Below, piece after piece: positions 17,859 through 26,710 of a stretch of DNA of 64,000 nt; the stretch's first letter is position 1, and each line of letters begins with the position of its first letter. The notes beneath the pieces are model-generated. The model made no database searches and was not told the DNA's origin. It was given only the letters and a program-made list of their open reading frames with translations. The DNA is taken from positions 2,790,001 to 2,854,000 of the forward strand of contig CAWAHF010000004.1 of the NCBI GenBank assembly GCA_963781805.1. The letters run 5' to 3'. The position numbers were made by a program, and so were the translations under genes. The DNA is from JAFGPL01 sp963781805. GTDB lineage: Bacteria > Bacteroidota > Bacteroidia > Bacteroidales > UBA10428.

Positions 17859-18235
17859 TTGTTAACCATTAGATTATTTACTTTTCAAAGAAAATCCATC
17901 ATCCATTTTCTCCCAGAGAAAAATATCAAGTGCAAAAATGAAATCACTCTAAGTATTATATTCACTCGTTCGGGTAATTAATCATTTGTTTTAAATCAAG
18001 ACCGGAATTCTTCGCCATTTCTTCCTTCTAAAATAGCATTTCCGTAAACCTGATCTTATTTCAAAAAAAATGCTAATTTTTAAATAGTTAACATAAAATA
18101 TGCCATAAAGCATATATGCCATTTAATCAATGTATTAATCAAAATATTTTATTTCAAAACTGTCCGGTTTCGATTCATAATGCGTACGGAATCGGATATT
18201 AACCAATGTTTGGTGGAAAAGATAGCTAAAGTAAC
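17859..18235. other. Gene-free spacer
   Basis: 377 bp between two minus-strand genes. AT-rich; no ORF, RNA gene or full promoter match recognised. A short inverted repeat CGATTC/GAATCG (18171-18176/18189-18194) follows the SiaB-like gene on its strand, but it lacks a convincing T-run. Confidence 0.5.
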
Positions 18236-18796
18236 CTAGTTGCAATTATCGTTAATGGTTACCTGTAACCAATAATAGGTGTATTTGTCGTTGATGATTT
18301 CAAAACCGAATTCTATTTTTTCCGAAGCAATTTTTGCTATTTCAATAAATCCCAAACCTGCACCACCTTTCTGTGTAAACTGACCATTGGTAATAGTGGT
18401 TTTATACAATTTTTTCAGTCCTTCCGGATTCAGGCTGTTAATCAGGGTAAGTTTTTTATTTAAATCTTTAACATCGGATGAAAGAATAGTATTGGAAGAG
18501 ATCAGAATATATTTGTCACCCGAATGTTCGATGGTGAATTTAGGTAAAAACTTTTTTTTAAGATGTAAATCCTCTTCCATATGCTCATTATATTTGAGGA
18601 TATTTTCGAGAGATTCAATCATTACAAGGAGTATCTTTTTATACAAAACAAGTTTTATGCCTAACTCTGAAGCCAAATCTTTTAATTTATTAATCAGCTG
18701 ACCAATCGTATCATATTTTAACGGCCCGATATAGGTTAGCAATACATTCATTTTCGGCTCTTCCAGCATACTTTTTCTTCCTGGTTGGTTTGACAT
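18236..18796 (-). CDS. SiaB-family protein kinase (DUF6272, HATPase-like)
   Basis: 186 residues from the ATG at 18796; a TTG one codon earlier is a less likely start. The sequence matches the SiaB/DUF6272 family, a GHKL-ATPase-like fold: 'LLVMIESLENILKYNEHM' (N-box-like helix), 'HSGDKYILISSNTILSSDVKDL', 'LINSLNPEGLKKLYK' and the glycine-rich lid 'KGGAGLGFIEIAK'. In Pseudomonas, SiaB phosphorylates the anti-anti-sigma-like protein SiaC and thereby controls a diguanylate cyclase. No SiaC-like (DUF1987) gene or phosphatase is near, so the partner must be encoded elsewhere. Here it would be a cytoplasmic signalling kinase of unknown output. Confidence 0.8.
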   Translation of the reverse strand: MSNQPGRKSMLEEPKMNVLLTYIGPLKYDTIGQLINKLKDLASELGIKLVLYKKILLVMIESLENILKYNEHMEEDLHLKKKFLPKFTIEHSGDKYILISSNTILSSDVKDLNKKLTLINSLNPEGLKKLYKTTITNGQFTQKGGAGLGFIEIAKIASEKIEFGFEIINDKYTYYWLQVTINDNCN

Positions 18797-18835
18797 CAAA
18801 GATATTGAAATTACGAAAATTTTTAAAATTTTAGA

Positions 18836-19321
18836 TCAATCATCGAGATTTATTATATCCTGTCGTTCTTTGATGTATTCTTTATCGACAATTAAGTTTT
18901 TAGATTTCGATGCAGCTACGGCCAATTGATCACAAATTTCATTTTCGGGATTGTTATTGTGTCCTTTAATCCAGATAAAATTAACTTTATGCTTCCGGTA
19001 AACATCTAAAAATCTTATCCAGAGATCGGGATTTTTTTTCTTTTTAAAACGAGTTTTTTCCCAACTGAAAACCCATCCTTTTTCAACTGATTCAGCAACA
19101 TATTTTGAATCGGTATAAATAGTAACAGCACTATTTTCGAATTTAAGCGCTTCAAGACCAACAATAACTGCAAGCAATTCCATTCGGTTATTGGTGGTTA
19201 ACCGGAAACCTTGTGAAAGCTCCTTCCTGTGGTTTCCTGATATCAAGACAACTCCGTACCCCCCCGGACCGGGATTACCACTTGCAGCGCCATCTGTGTA
19301 AATAATGATTTTATTTGACAT
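18836..19321 (-). CDS. rnhA: Ribonuclease HI
   Basis: 161 residues. It cleaves the RNA strand of RNA-DNA hybrids (R-loops, primers). The complete catalytic set is visible: Asp10 in 'YTDGAASGNPGPGG', Glu48 in 'NNRMEL', Asp71 in 'TDSKY', His121 in 'KGHNNN' and Asp131 in 'EICDQLA'. The 'KKKKNPDLW' loop corresponds to the basic handle region. The start codon overlaps the end of marC by 11 bp, so the two are probably co-translated. RNase HII is encoded 630 bp upstream on the same strand, so the two RNase H types may form one transcription unit. Confidence 0.97.
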   Translation of the reverse strand: MSNKIIIYTDGAASGNPGPGGYGVVLISGNHRKELSQGFRLTTNNRMELLAVIVGLEALKFENSAVTIYTDSKYVAESVEKGWVFSWEKTRFKKKKNPDLWIRFLDVYRKHKVNFIWIKGHNNNPENEICDQLAVAASKSKNLIVDKEYIKERQDIINLDD

Positions 19322-19910
19322 GTCCTAAGTGAATTCCTGTACTTGAGATAAAAAGTCGAATTGCGATTGCAAGCAGAATAATGCCAAATATTTTTTTCAA
19401 GATTTGTATTCCGGCAACACCTAAAATTTTTTCGAAAAATTGAGTAGCCCTTAATACAAAATAAACGACTATCATATTTAAGGTAAGAGCAATAAAAATT
19501 ACCGAAAGATTATATTCTGCTTTTAATGAAATTAAGGTTGTAAAAGTTCCTGCTCCAGCAACGAGTGGAAATGCAATCGGCACAACAGACGAACTTTTTA
19601 TGGCATCCATTTTGAAAAATTCAATCCCAAGCACCATTTCCAATCCAAGAAAAAGCAATACAAACGAACCTGCAATTGCAAATGATTCAATGTCAACACT
19701 AAATAGATTTAAAAACGGTTCACCAAAAAAGAGAAATGCCAGCATAATTGCATATGCGATTAAGGTAGATCTCAATGCATCAATGGAACCGGCTTTTCTT
19801 TTAATATCAATTATAATAGGAATTGATCCTGTAATATCAATTACAGCAAACAGAACCATGAATACGGTGAAGAGATCGAGTAAAGTAATATTCATTATGT
19901 CTTTAAGCAT
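19311..19910 (-). CDS. MarC family integral membrane protein
   Basis: 199 residues with about six membrane segments. Family features are 'VLFAVIDITGSIPIIIDI' near the N-terminus, 'IAGSFVLLFLGLEMVLG' and 'SSVVPIAFPLVAGAGTFTTLISL'. MarC (UPF0056) proteins sit in the inner membrane; a proposed role in multiple antibiotic resistance was not upheld and the substrate is unknown. It lies between rnhB (40 bp upstream) and rnhA (overlap of 11 bp). A second in-frame ATG at codon 6 is also a possible start. Confidence 0.92.
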   Translation of the reverse strand: MLKDIMNITLLDLFTVFMVLFAVIDITGSIPIIIDIKRKAGSIDALRSTLIAYAIMLAFLFFGEPFLNLFSVDIESFAIAGSFVLLFLGLEMVLGIEFFKMDAIKSSSVVPIAFPLVAGAGTFTTLISLKAEYNLSVIFIALTLNMIVVYFVLRATQFFEKILGVAGIQILKKIFGIILLAIAIRLFISSTGIHLGHVK

Positions 19911-19950
19911 TGACGCAAATTACTAAATTTCATCCACATCTGAAAATAAT

Positions 19951-20577
19951 TTATTCCCCGTCAAAAAAAGTAAAACTCAGCTGGTTATTTAACAGACGGA
20001 ATGATTTACGGTGATAAGGAGATATTCCGTACTTAGCAATAGCTTTTCTATGTATAACTGTTGGATAACCTTTATTTTTGTCCCAAAAGTAATAATTAAA
20101 TTCTTCATGAATTTTTTTCATGTAATCATCCCTATAGGTCTTAGCCAATACTGAAGCAGCAGCAATTGAAAAGAATTTTCCATCACCTTTCACAATGCAT
20201 TGATAGGGAATATCTTTATATTTCAGGAATTTATTTCCATCGATTAAAAGAAGTTCGGGAATAATATGAAGTTTTTCGATTGCCCGATGCATCGCAAGCA
20301 TTGATGCTTTAAAAATATTTATCTGATCTATTTCTTCGGGAACCACACTTTCAACGGCCCATGCAATTGCTTCTTTTTCAATTACTATTCTAAGAGTATA
20401 CCTGGTTTTTTCCGAAAGCCTTTTTGAATCGTTTAAAAGTTTATGATGGTAGTCAGAGGGAAGAATAACGGCTGCTGCATAAACCGGACCTGCCAGGCAA
20501 CCTCTTCCTGCCTCATCACAACCAGCCTCAAGAAAATTCATTGAAAAACTCGATTTTAATTTATTGCTTTCCGTCAC
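19951..20577 (-). CDS. rnhB: Ribonuclease HII
   Basis: 208 residues. It removes ribonucleotides misincorporated in DNA and cleaves RNA-DNA hybrids. Motifs: 'GCDEAGRGCLAGPVYAAAV' (catalytic Asp-Glu pair), 'LNDSKRLSEKTR', 'LLIDGNKF', 'KGDGKFFSIAAASVLAKTYRD' and 'NKGYPTVIHRKAIAKYGIS'. It is first of the three-gene set rnhB-marC-rnhA on the minus strand. Confidence 0.97.
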   Translation of the reverse strand: MTESNKLKSSFSMNFLEAGCDEAGRGCLAGPVYAAAVILPSDYHHKLLNDSKRLSEKTRYTLRIVIEKEAIAWAVESVVPEEIDQINIFKASMLAMHRAIEKLHIIPELLLIDGNKFLKYKDIPYQCIVKGDGKFFSIAAASVLAKTYRDDYMKKIHEEFNYYFWDKNKGYPTVIHRKAIAKYGISPYHRKSFRLLNNQLSFTFFDGE

Positions 20578-20752
20578 CCCGAAACAAAATTTAAACGTTG
20601 TATATAGATTTCACAAAGCTAATGAATTAGGTTTATTTAATCCCCGATATTTATTCACTAACCATTTATTAATATTTTACCGGAAAAAATTTAGTAATGC
20701 AACTGAAAAAAGCAAACCCCAAGAAATCGATAATAATTAACAGATAATCTGT

Positions 20753-22243
20753 TTGAAAAAAAATTACATTTGTACTGATATAATAGAAAAAAAGTTGAAA
20801 AGAAAATTTGTTACAAACCTTGCCTTTCTGTTATTCTTAAATTTACTAATCAAACCTTTCTATGTTCTTGGTATTGATGTTGGAATTCAGAATGCGGTCC
20901 CTGCTTCCTATGGCATCTATTTTCCGCTTCTGAGCTTATCTTTAATGTTCCAGGTTCTGTTAGATATGGGCATTGAAAATTTTACACGTAGAGAAATTGC
21001 CAGACATCACAATCTGTTACCAAAATATCTTTCGAACATCATCGCCTTGAAATTAATGCTTGCGATGTTCTATTTTATCGTTTGTCTCCTGATTGCGGTT
21101 TTGTCTGATTTCAGCTGGTACGAGATTCAATTGTTACTTATTTTGTTGTTTAACCAGTTTTTAGCCAGCATGATATTGTATTTTCGAGCCAATATAGGCG
21201 GTTTGCAACTCTTCAAAACCGAAAGCATTATTTCAGTTCTTGATAAGACATTATTAATTATTATTTGCGGTTCATTACTGTGGGGACATATTACTTCCAA
21301 CCCCTTTAAAATTGAATGGTTTATTTACGCACAGACTTTTTCTTATACATTCACACTTGCAGTTTCCTTTCTGATAGTACTTGGAAAGGCCGGCAAAATT
21401 AAATTGAATTTTGATTTACAAAATAACCTTTTTATTATACGGAGAAGTCTGCCCTATGCTTTGCTAATGCTGCTTATGGCGTCGTATTTGCGAATTGATT
21501 CTGTGCTGTTAAAACAACTACTTCCCAATGGAAACATCCAGGCTGGAATATATGCACACAGTTTCAGGTTTCTTGAAATGATGCAAAATTATGGATATCT
21601 GTTTGCGATTATTCTGTTACCTATGTTTGCCAAGATGCTGAAAAACAGAGAATCGGTGGAGCAATTGGTTCAGATGGCATCCATTATAATTGTTGTACCT
21701 GCCATCATTGTATCTGTAGCATCCATATTTTTTCGTACAGAAATAATTCACTTGTTTTATTCAGAGCATCTTAACTTATCCGCAAAAGTATTTGGAATTA
21801 TAATGCCCGGATTTTTGGGAATGTGTTCTACCTACATATTCGGCGCTTTATTAACCGCAAACGGAAATCTTAAAATACTGATTTATATTGCTGGTATCGG
21901 AGTAATTGTAAGTTTAATTGTCAACCTGCTTTTTATTCCTCTTTATGGAGCTGTAGGTTCAGCCATGGCAAACTTATCCGCTCAATTTATCACTGCCCTT
22001 TTACAGGCTGCTGCAGCCACAAAGGTTTTTAAATTTAAAATTAATTATCTTCTACTACTAAAATTCCTCATTTTTACCGGTATAATCGTTGCCTTTGTAT
22101 TTTTTATTAAAAAAGTAAATGTAATCTGGATAGTTCAAATCGGATTATTTATTGTCTTTTCAGCTGTCATGGCTTTCCTGCTGAAAATATTAGAAATCAA
22201 ATATTTTTTCCAACTCATTCGGTCGGGAAATCAAATCCGATAA
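20753..22243 (+). CDS. Polysaccharide flippase (MOP/Wzx-like)
   Basis: 496 residues with about 12-14 hydrophobic segments, typical of MOP-superfamily exporters that flip lipid-linked sugars across the inner membrane. Family-like signals are 'IYFPLLSLSLMFQVLLDMGIENFTRREIARHHNLLPKYLSNI', 'LLLMASYLRIDSVLLKQLLPNGNIQAGIYAHSFRFLEMMQNYGYLFAIILLPMF' and 'GAVGSAMANLSAQF'. The start must be TTG at 20753: an in-frame stop lies 15 bp upstream, and the first ATG would remove the conserved N-terminal region. No other polysaccharide export gene adjoins it, so the cargo is unknown; a GT39 transferase lies 1.3 kb downstream. Confidence 0.85.
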   Translation: MKKNYICTDIIEKKLKRKFVTNLAFLLFLNLLIKPFYVLGIDVGIQNAVPASYGIYFPLLSLSLMFQVLLDMGIENFTRREIARHHNLLPKYLSNIIALKLMLAMFYFIVCLLIAVLSDFSWYEIQLLLILLFNQFLASMILYFRANIGGLQLFKTESIISVLDKTLLIIICGSLLWGHITSNPFKIEWFIYAQTFSYTFTLAVSFLIVLGKAGKIKLNFDLQNNLFIIRRSLPYALLMLLMASYLRIDSVLLKQLLPNGNIQAGIYAHSFRFLEMMQNYGYLFAIILLPMFAKMLKNRESVEQLVQMASIIIVVPAIIVSVASIFFRTEIIHLFYSEHLNLSAKVFGIIMPGFLGMCSTYIFGALLTANGNLKILIYIAGIGVIVSLIVNLLFIPLYGAVGSAMANLSAQFITALLQAAAATKVFKFKINYLLLLKFLIFTGIIVAFVFFIKKVNVIWIVQIGLFIVFSAVMAFLLKILEIKYFFQLIRSGNQIR

Positions 22244-22474
22244 CCAATCCGGAATTCTTTTTAACATCTCACTCAGAAGTTAATTCGTAACCATAAAAAT
22301 TTTGCTCTCTGTTTAAATCTTTCAATATGAAATATTTATGAAATTTCCCTAAGAAATTAAAATTTCATATCTCTTAAATTAAACCCATCGAGAAGTCTTG
22401 TTGTTTATAATTATTTCCAGCCTTTTTCGGTAAGAGTATTATAATTGAAAAGCAAATTACAGAGCTGACCCATT

Positions 22475-22690
22475 ATGAGAAGAAGAAAAAAAGAAATTGA
22501 TCTCAGAAGGATAAACAAACAAACAATTCTATTTAATAATTTGGAATTAAATGCGATAAACAATTATTGCAGCAGATTCAGAATAAAAAATAAAACCCGG
22601 TTTATGCGGGAGACAATAATTACCGAAATTCTTAAAAAGTTCAGCGATAATCATCCCACACTTTTCGATAACCACCCCCGATTATTTTAA
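22475..22690 (+). CDS. Small basic protein, ribbon-helix-helix-like
   Basis: 71 residues, no named function. It has a basic N-terminus ('RRRKKEIDLRRINKQTILFNNLELNAINNYCSRFRIKNKTRFMRETIITEILKKF') with a short strand followed by two helices. That order resembles ribbon-helix-helix DNA-binding proteins, so a small transcription regulator is plausible. The C-terminus holds an in-frame imperfect duplication, 'DNHPTLF' then 'DNHPRLF'. It stands alone, with spacers of ~230 bp on each side. Confidence 0.6.
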   Translation: MRRRKKEIDLRRINKQTILFNNLELNAINNYCSRFRIKNKTRFMRETIITEILKKFSDNHPTLFDNHPRLF

Positions 22691-22873
22691 CTATTGATAT
22701 GAATATTTTTTGCAGCTGTAATATCTAATTGTATAAATAAGAGCCGGTTGTTGACTATAGTTTCAGGGAAATTTAAACACCAGCATTTCATGAGAATTAA
22801 CAGGATAAAGCTTGATATGATCTGATAATTTTTATGTTTAATTGACGGATGGCCGCAACTTTTTGATAAAAAT

Positions 22874-22906
22874 TTTGTCTATTAAGTATAAAATGAAGTA
22901 ATTTCG
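22874..22906 (+). promoter_or_regulatory. Candidate promoter of the lipocalin-like gene
   Basis: TTTG (22874-22877), 21-nt spacer, TAATTTCG (22899-22906), one mismatch from TAnnTTTG. It ends only six bases before the ATG, which would make the transcript nearly leaderless. Confidence 0.3.
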
Positions 22907-22912
22907 ACAATT

Positions 22913-23353
22913 ATGAAGTTAAAATTAATTTTTTTCATTCTGATTCCTTTTTTTATTGCATTTACCTGTGAACAAAATGAGGATAAACTCATTTCGGACG
23001 TTGAAAGCAATATTACAGGTGAATGGATATGGGTTAAGTCAACCTATTACAATACCAATTCGGGTCTGCCCTTTGTTCTTTCACCCGATTCGGTTGGCTA
23101 TACAGTCAGAGATTTGTTTTCTGCAGATGGTACGTATACTCAATTTAAGAATGACCTGGTTGAATCATCTGGGATTTATTGGTTTGAAACTGCTACCACC
23201 CCGGAAGGAACGCCAAACGAAATAAAATTATTCTCACAAAAAGAAGATTATGTAAATTTTGTTAAAGTCACTATATCAGGCGATTCTCTCATACTTGACA
23301 ACAAAGCAGGCGACGGAACTATAAAGCTTTTCAGAAGATTTGACAGTGAGTAA
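22913..23353 (+). CDS. Lipocalin-like putative lipoprotein
   Basis: 146 residues. The N-terminus is a signal peptide ('LIFFILIPFFIAFTCEQ'). The Cys at residue 19 may be lipidated, although 'AFTC' is a poor lipobox. The body is beta-rich, with 'ITGEWIWVKS', 'LFSADGTYTQF', 'SGIYWFETA', 'VKVTISGDSLILDN' and 'IKLFRR', the strand pattern of the lipocalin-like domains common in Bacteroidota lipoproteins. No ligand or pathway can be assigned. Confidence 0.7.
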   Translation: MKLKLIFFILIPFFIAFTCEQNEDKLISDVESNITGEWIWVKSTYYNTNSGLPFVLSPDSVGYTVRDLFSADGTYTQFKNDLVESSGIYWFETATTPEGTPNEIKLFSQKEDYVNFVKVTISGDSLILDNKAGDGTIKLFRRFDSE

Positions 23354-23527
23354 TAAAACTCTGCATCTATTCTTTAATGTTAATCCTTCAATCATAATTA
23401 GTTATTCTTTTTTTTATCCTTACATAACTCATCCATTTTATCGTAAATTCCCCTAAAGTTTATTTTTCAAAGCGATTGAGTTAATTTTTGTAAAACAGGT
23501 AATTTTTCAAAAACCCGGAGATAATAC

Positions 23528-23535
23528 TATTTTTG
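23528..23535 (+). promoter_or_regulatory. Perfect -7 box five bases before the GT39 start
   Basis: TATTTTTG (23528-23535) matches TAnnTTTG exactly, but the ATG is at 23540. If used, transcription would start at or within the start codon, giving a leaderless mRNA. The -33 element (TTTC, 19 nt upstream) is imperfect. Confidence 0.3.
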
Positions 23536-23539
23536 ACGG

Positions 23540-25030
23540 ATGGAAAATCTGGTTTTTGGAATATTAACAGTTATCTTATGTTCCATCGGATACTATTTAT
23601 CCTGGAAATTCTGGAGAAATGATCAATACAGCCTTGCAATAGTATTATTGCTGCTCTGCGGTTTGTTCCTTCGAATATATGTGTCAGCCGATTTTTATCT
23701 TCATCCCTGGGATGAACGATTCCATGCCCTGGTGGCAAAAAACCTTATTAAACATCCTTTAAAGCCAACACTTTATGATAATCCGGTTTTTCCTTATGAT
23801 TTTAAAGTATGGAATGGAAATTATATCTGGCTACACAAACAACCCCTGCCATTATGGACTATGTCTCTTAGCATGTGGCTGTTTGGAATAAATGAAATTT
23901 CATTAAGAATACCTTCAATTTTCCTGTCAACCATTGGGATATGGTTAACATACTCGATTGGCAGTTATATCTTTAATCGAAAGGTCGGTTATTTAGCTGC
24001 ATTTTTATATTCTATAAATGGCCTAATAATTGAATTAACAGGCGGAAGAGTTGCCACAGACCATATTGACATATTCTTTTTATTTTTTATTGAATTAGCA
24101 GTCTTCTTCAGTATACTTTTCATATTAAAAAATAAGACATTCTATAATATTCTTGCAGGTATCAGTATGGGAGCGGCAATATTGTCAAAATGGTTACCGG
24201 CACTTATTGTATTACCCATTTGGCTTTTATTGATTGTCGATTCGAAAAAATTTAAAACAACAACCATACTATTTCAGTTTACAGTCATGTTGTTTACAAG
24301 TATCCTGATATTTCTTCCCTGGCAAATTTATATTTTTAACGTTTTCCCTGCCGAAGCACGATGGGAAGCGAGTTTTAATTTCAAACATATTACTGAAGTG
24401 CTTGATGAACAAACCGGTCCTTTTTACTATTATTTTAATAAAATCAGAATCAATTACGGAGAACTAATCTATTTGCCACTGATATGGTTTCTATGGAAAA
24501 ATTTTAAGAACCTGAAGAACAAAAAAGAACTGTCAATTGCTGCTTGGTTTTTGATACCTTTCCTTTTCTTCTCATTTGTAAAAACAAAAATGCAGGCATA
24601 TATTCTGTTTACTAGTCCGGCATTAATTTTTATGACTGCAGATTTCTTTTTTTGGTTATCAGAATATCAAAAAAAATACAAATTGAAATTGTTAACAGGT
24701 TTAATACTCTTATTGCTTATTGCCTTGCCTTTGAGATATTGTATTGAAAGAATCAAACCTTTTAAAATTATTGAAAGGAATCCTCAATGGGTAAAAGATT
24801 TGAAGAAAATAGACAACAAAGAATTTCGGAATGGTATATTATTTAATTATGACAAACCCGTTGAAGCCATGTTTTATACCAATCTGGTTACATATTCCTT
24901 TATTCCCGACAAAGAAACAATTTTAAATTTAATTGAAAAAGGATATACAGTGATTATCAATCAAAACGAAGAAATTCCTGAAGATATTAAATCTTTAAAA
25001 GGAGTAATTTTTGAAAATCTTGAAAATTAA
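23540..25030 (+). CDS. GT39-family membrane glycosyltransferase
   Basis: 496 residues, multi-pass. It resembles the ArnT/PMT-type GT-C transferases, which move a sugar from a polyprenyl-phosphate donor to an acceptor on the outer face of the inner membrane. The first loop carries the expected acidic motif ('HPWDERFHALVAKNL'). It is followed by 'WLHKQPLPLW', 'SLRIPSIFLSTIGIWLTYSIG' and 'ILSKWLPALIVLP'. A smaller soluble C-terminal part follows the last membrane segment (~390-410). Donor and acceptor are not predictable. It is convergent with ahcY. Confidence 0.88.
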   Translation: MENLVFGILTVILCSIGYYLSWKFWRNDQYSLAIVLLLLCGLFLRIYVSADFYLHPWDERFHALVAKNLIKHPLKPTLYDNPVFPYDFKVWNGNYIWLHKQPLPLWTMSLSMWLFGINEISLRIPSIFLSTIGIWLTYSIGSYIFNRKVGYLAAFLYSINGLIIELTGGRVATDHIDIFFLFFIELAVFFSILFILKNKTFYNILAGISMGAAILSKWLPALIVLPIWLLLIVDSKKFKTTTILFQFTVMLFTSILIFLPWQIYIFNVFPAEARWEASFNFKHITEVLDEQTGPFYYYFNKIRINYGELIYLPLIWFLWKNFKNLKNKKELSIAAWFLIPFLFFSFVKTKMQAYILFTSPALIFMTADFFFWLSEYQKKYKLKLLTGLILLLLIALPLRYCIERIKPFKIIERNPQWVKDLKKIDNKEFRNGILFNYDKPVEAMFYTNLVTYSFIPDKETILNLIEKGYTVIINQNEEIPEDIKSLKGVIFENLEN

Positions 25031-25134
25031 TTTAACCTTAGATATCAATAAAATTGTTCAAAGCAATAATTTGTAAAAACAAATTATAGTCTATAAATTC
25101 CAGGTAGATTTTATTTTTTATTATTCGTTTCTAA

Positions 25135-25171
25135 CTAAAAAAGACGTAAAAACAGTTGTCCTGTTTTTACG
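25135..25171 (-). terminator. Intrinsic terminator of ahcY
   Basis: On the minus strand, an 11-bp perfect stem (CGTAAAAACAG at 25145-25155 with its complement at 25161-25171, 5-nt loop) is followed after two bases by six Ts (25142-25137). It lies 33 bp after the ahcY stop. The plus strand lacks a T-run, so it serves ahcY only. Confidence 0.85.
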
Positions 25172-25203
25172 CGTTCAAATAAGATCATTGATATTAAAGA
25201 CAA

Positions 25204-26625
25204 TCAATATCTGTAATGCTCGGGTTTGAAGGGTCCTTCCTGAGAAATACCCAGATAATCAGCCTGTTCTTTCGTAAGTTTTGATAATTTTACACCCAAT
25301 TGTTCCAGATGAAACCGGGCAACTTCTTCATCCAGCTTCTTAGATAGCCTGTAAACACCTATTTCATAATTATGTTGCCATAAGTCTAATTGTGCCAGTG
25401 TCTGATTCGAAAATGAGTTACTCATAACAAATGACGGATGACCCGTGGCACAACCTAGATTTACTAATCTTCCTTCTGCCAAAAGATATATGGCATGACC
25501 ATCGGGAAATATATATTTATCGACCTGAGGTTTTATATTTACCGGTTTTATTCCGGTATATTCAGTGAGTTTATCGACCTGAATTTCATTATCGAAATGA
25601 CCAATATTACAAACTATTGCCTGATCTTTCATTTTCACCATATGGTCAATTGTAATAACATCTTTGTTACCTGTTGCGGTGACAAAAATATTTCCTTCTT
25701 TTACAGCTTCTTCCATAGTAGTCACTTCAAAGCCTTCCATAGCAGCCTGCAGCGCGCAAATCGGATCGATTTCAGTAATCAGTACTCTTGCTCCAAAACC
25801 GCGCATAGATTGAGCACATCCCTTACCAACATCACCATACCCTAATACAACAACTATCTTACCAGCCACCATTACATCAGTTGCCCGCTTAATACCGTCG
25901 GCCAAGGATTCGCGGCAACCATACAGATTATCAAATTTCGATTTAGTGACAGAATCGTTTACATTAATTGCCGGAACCAGCAGTTCGCCTTTTTCCTGCA
26001 TCTGATAAAGCCGATGAACACCTGTGGTGGTTTCTTCTGAAACACCTTTCCATTCTTTTACAATACGATGCCATTTACCACTATCATTCGTAAGGATCTT
26101 TTTCAACAGATTCAATATAATTCCCTCTTCTTTGCTCGAAGGTTTTTTGTCCAGAACAGTAGCATCATTCTCGGCTTTGTATCCCAAATGAATGAATAGT
26201 GTTGCATCTCCCCCGTCATCAACTATCAGGTTAGGACCTTTACCTCCCTCAAAAGTTAAGGCCTGATCGGTACACCACCAATATTCTTCAAGGGTTTCTC
26301 CTTTCCATGCGAAAACGGGAATTCCGGCTGCTGCAATAGCTGCTGCCGCATGATCCTGCGTTGAAAATATATTGCAACTGGCCCACCTGACATTTGCACC
26401 CAGAGCAACAAGGGTTTCAATTAATACCGCGGTTTGAACAGTCATGTGGAGAGAACCTGAGATTCTGGCTCCTGCAAGGGGTTTCTGATTTGCGTATTTT
26501 TTACGGATTGCAATTAATCCCGGCATCTCTTTTTCTGCAATTTCTATCTCTTTTCTTCCAAAGTCTGCCAACGAGATATCTTTTACTTTATAAGGCAGCA
26601 TTTCTAACGTTGTGTCTGTTTTCAT
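25204..26625 (-). CDS. ahcY: S-adenosylhomocysteine hydrolase (adenosylhomocysteinase)
   Basis: 473 residues, the long bacterial type. It hydrolyses S-adenosylhomocysteine to adenosine and homocysteine with a bound NAD, clearing the product of methylation. Visible: 'GARISGSLHMTVQTAVLIETL', 'CNIFSTQDHAAAAIA', 'DDGGDATLFIHLG', 'NVNDSVTKSKFDN' with the catalytic lysine, the NAD motif 'VVVLGYGDVGKGCAQSM', 'CNIGHFDNEI' and the diagnostic C-terminal 'FKPEHYRY'. It is monocistronic, with its own terminator. No SAH riboswitch is recognised in the short leader. Confidence 0.98.
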   Translation of the reverse strand: MKTDTTLEMLPYKVKDISLADFGRKEIEIAEKEMPGLIAIRKKYANQKPLAGARISGSLHMTVQTAVLIETLVALGANVRWASCNIFSTQDHAAAAIAAAGIPVFAWKGETLEEYWWCTDQALTFEGGKGPNLIVDDGGDATLFIHLGYKAENDATVLDKKPSSKEEGIILNLLKKILTNDSGKWHRIVKEWKGVSEETTTGVHRLYQMQEKGELLVPAINVNDSVTKSKFDNLYGCRESLADGIKRATDVMVAGKIVVVLGYGDVGKGCAQSMRGFGARVLITEIDPICALQAAMEGFEVTTMEEAVKEGNIFVTATGNKDVITIDHMVKMKDQAIVCNIGHFDNEIQVDKLTEYTGIKPVNIKPQVDKYIFPDGHAIYLLAEGRLVNLGCATGHPSFVMSNSFSNQTLAQLDLWQHNYEIGVYRLSKKLDEEVARFHLEQLGVKLSKLTKEQADYLGISQEGPFKPEHYRY

Positions 26626-26710
26626 TTTAAACCTAAATTATTTTAAAGTGTTACGAATATAAATAAAAGCACATAAAAATCATTGAATATACTTAAATGA
26701 AGTCAGAATG

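Noticed and set aside
18797..18804. TATCTTTG on the minus strand as promoter of the SiaB-like gene
   Set aside because: It directly abuts the ATG at 18796, so a transcript starting there would lack the start codon.
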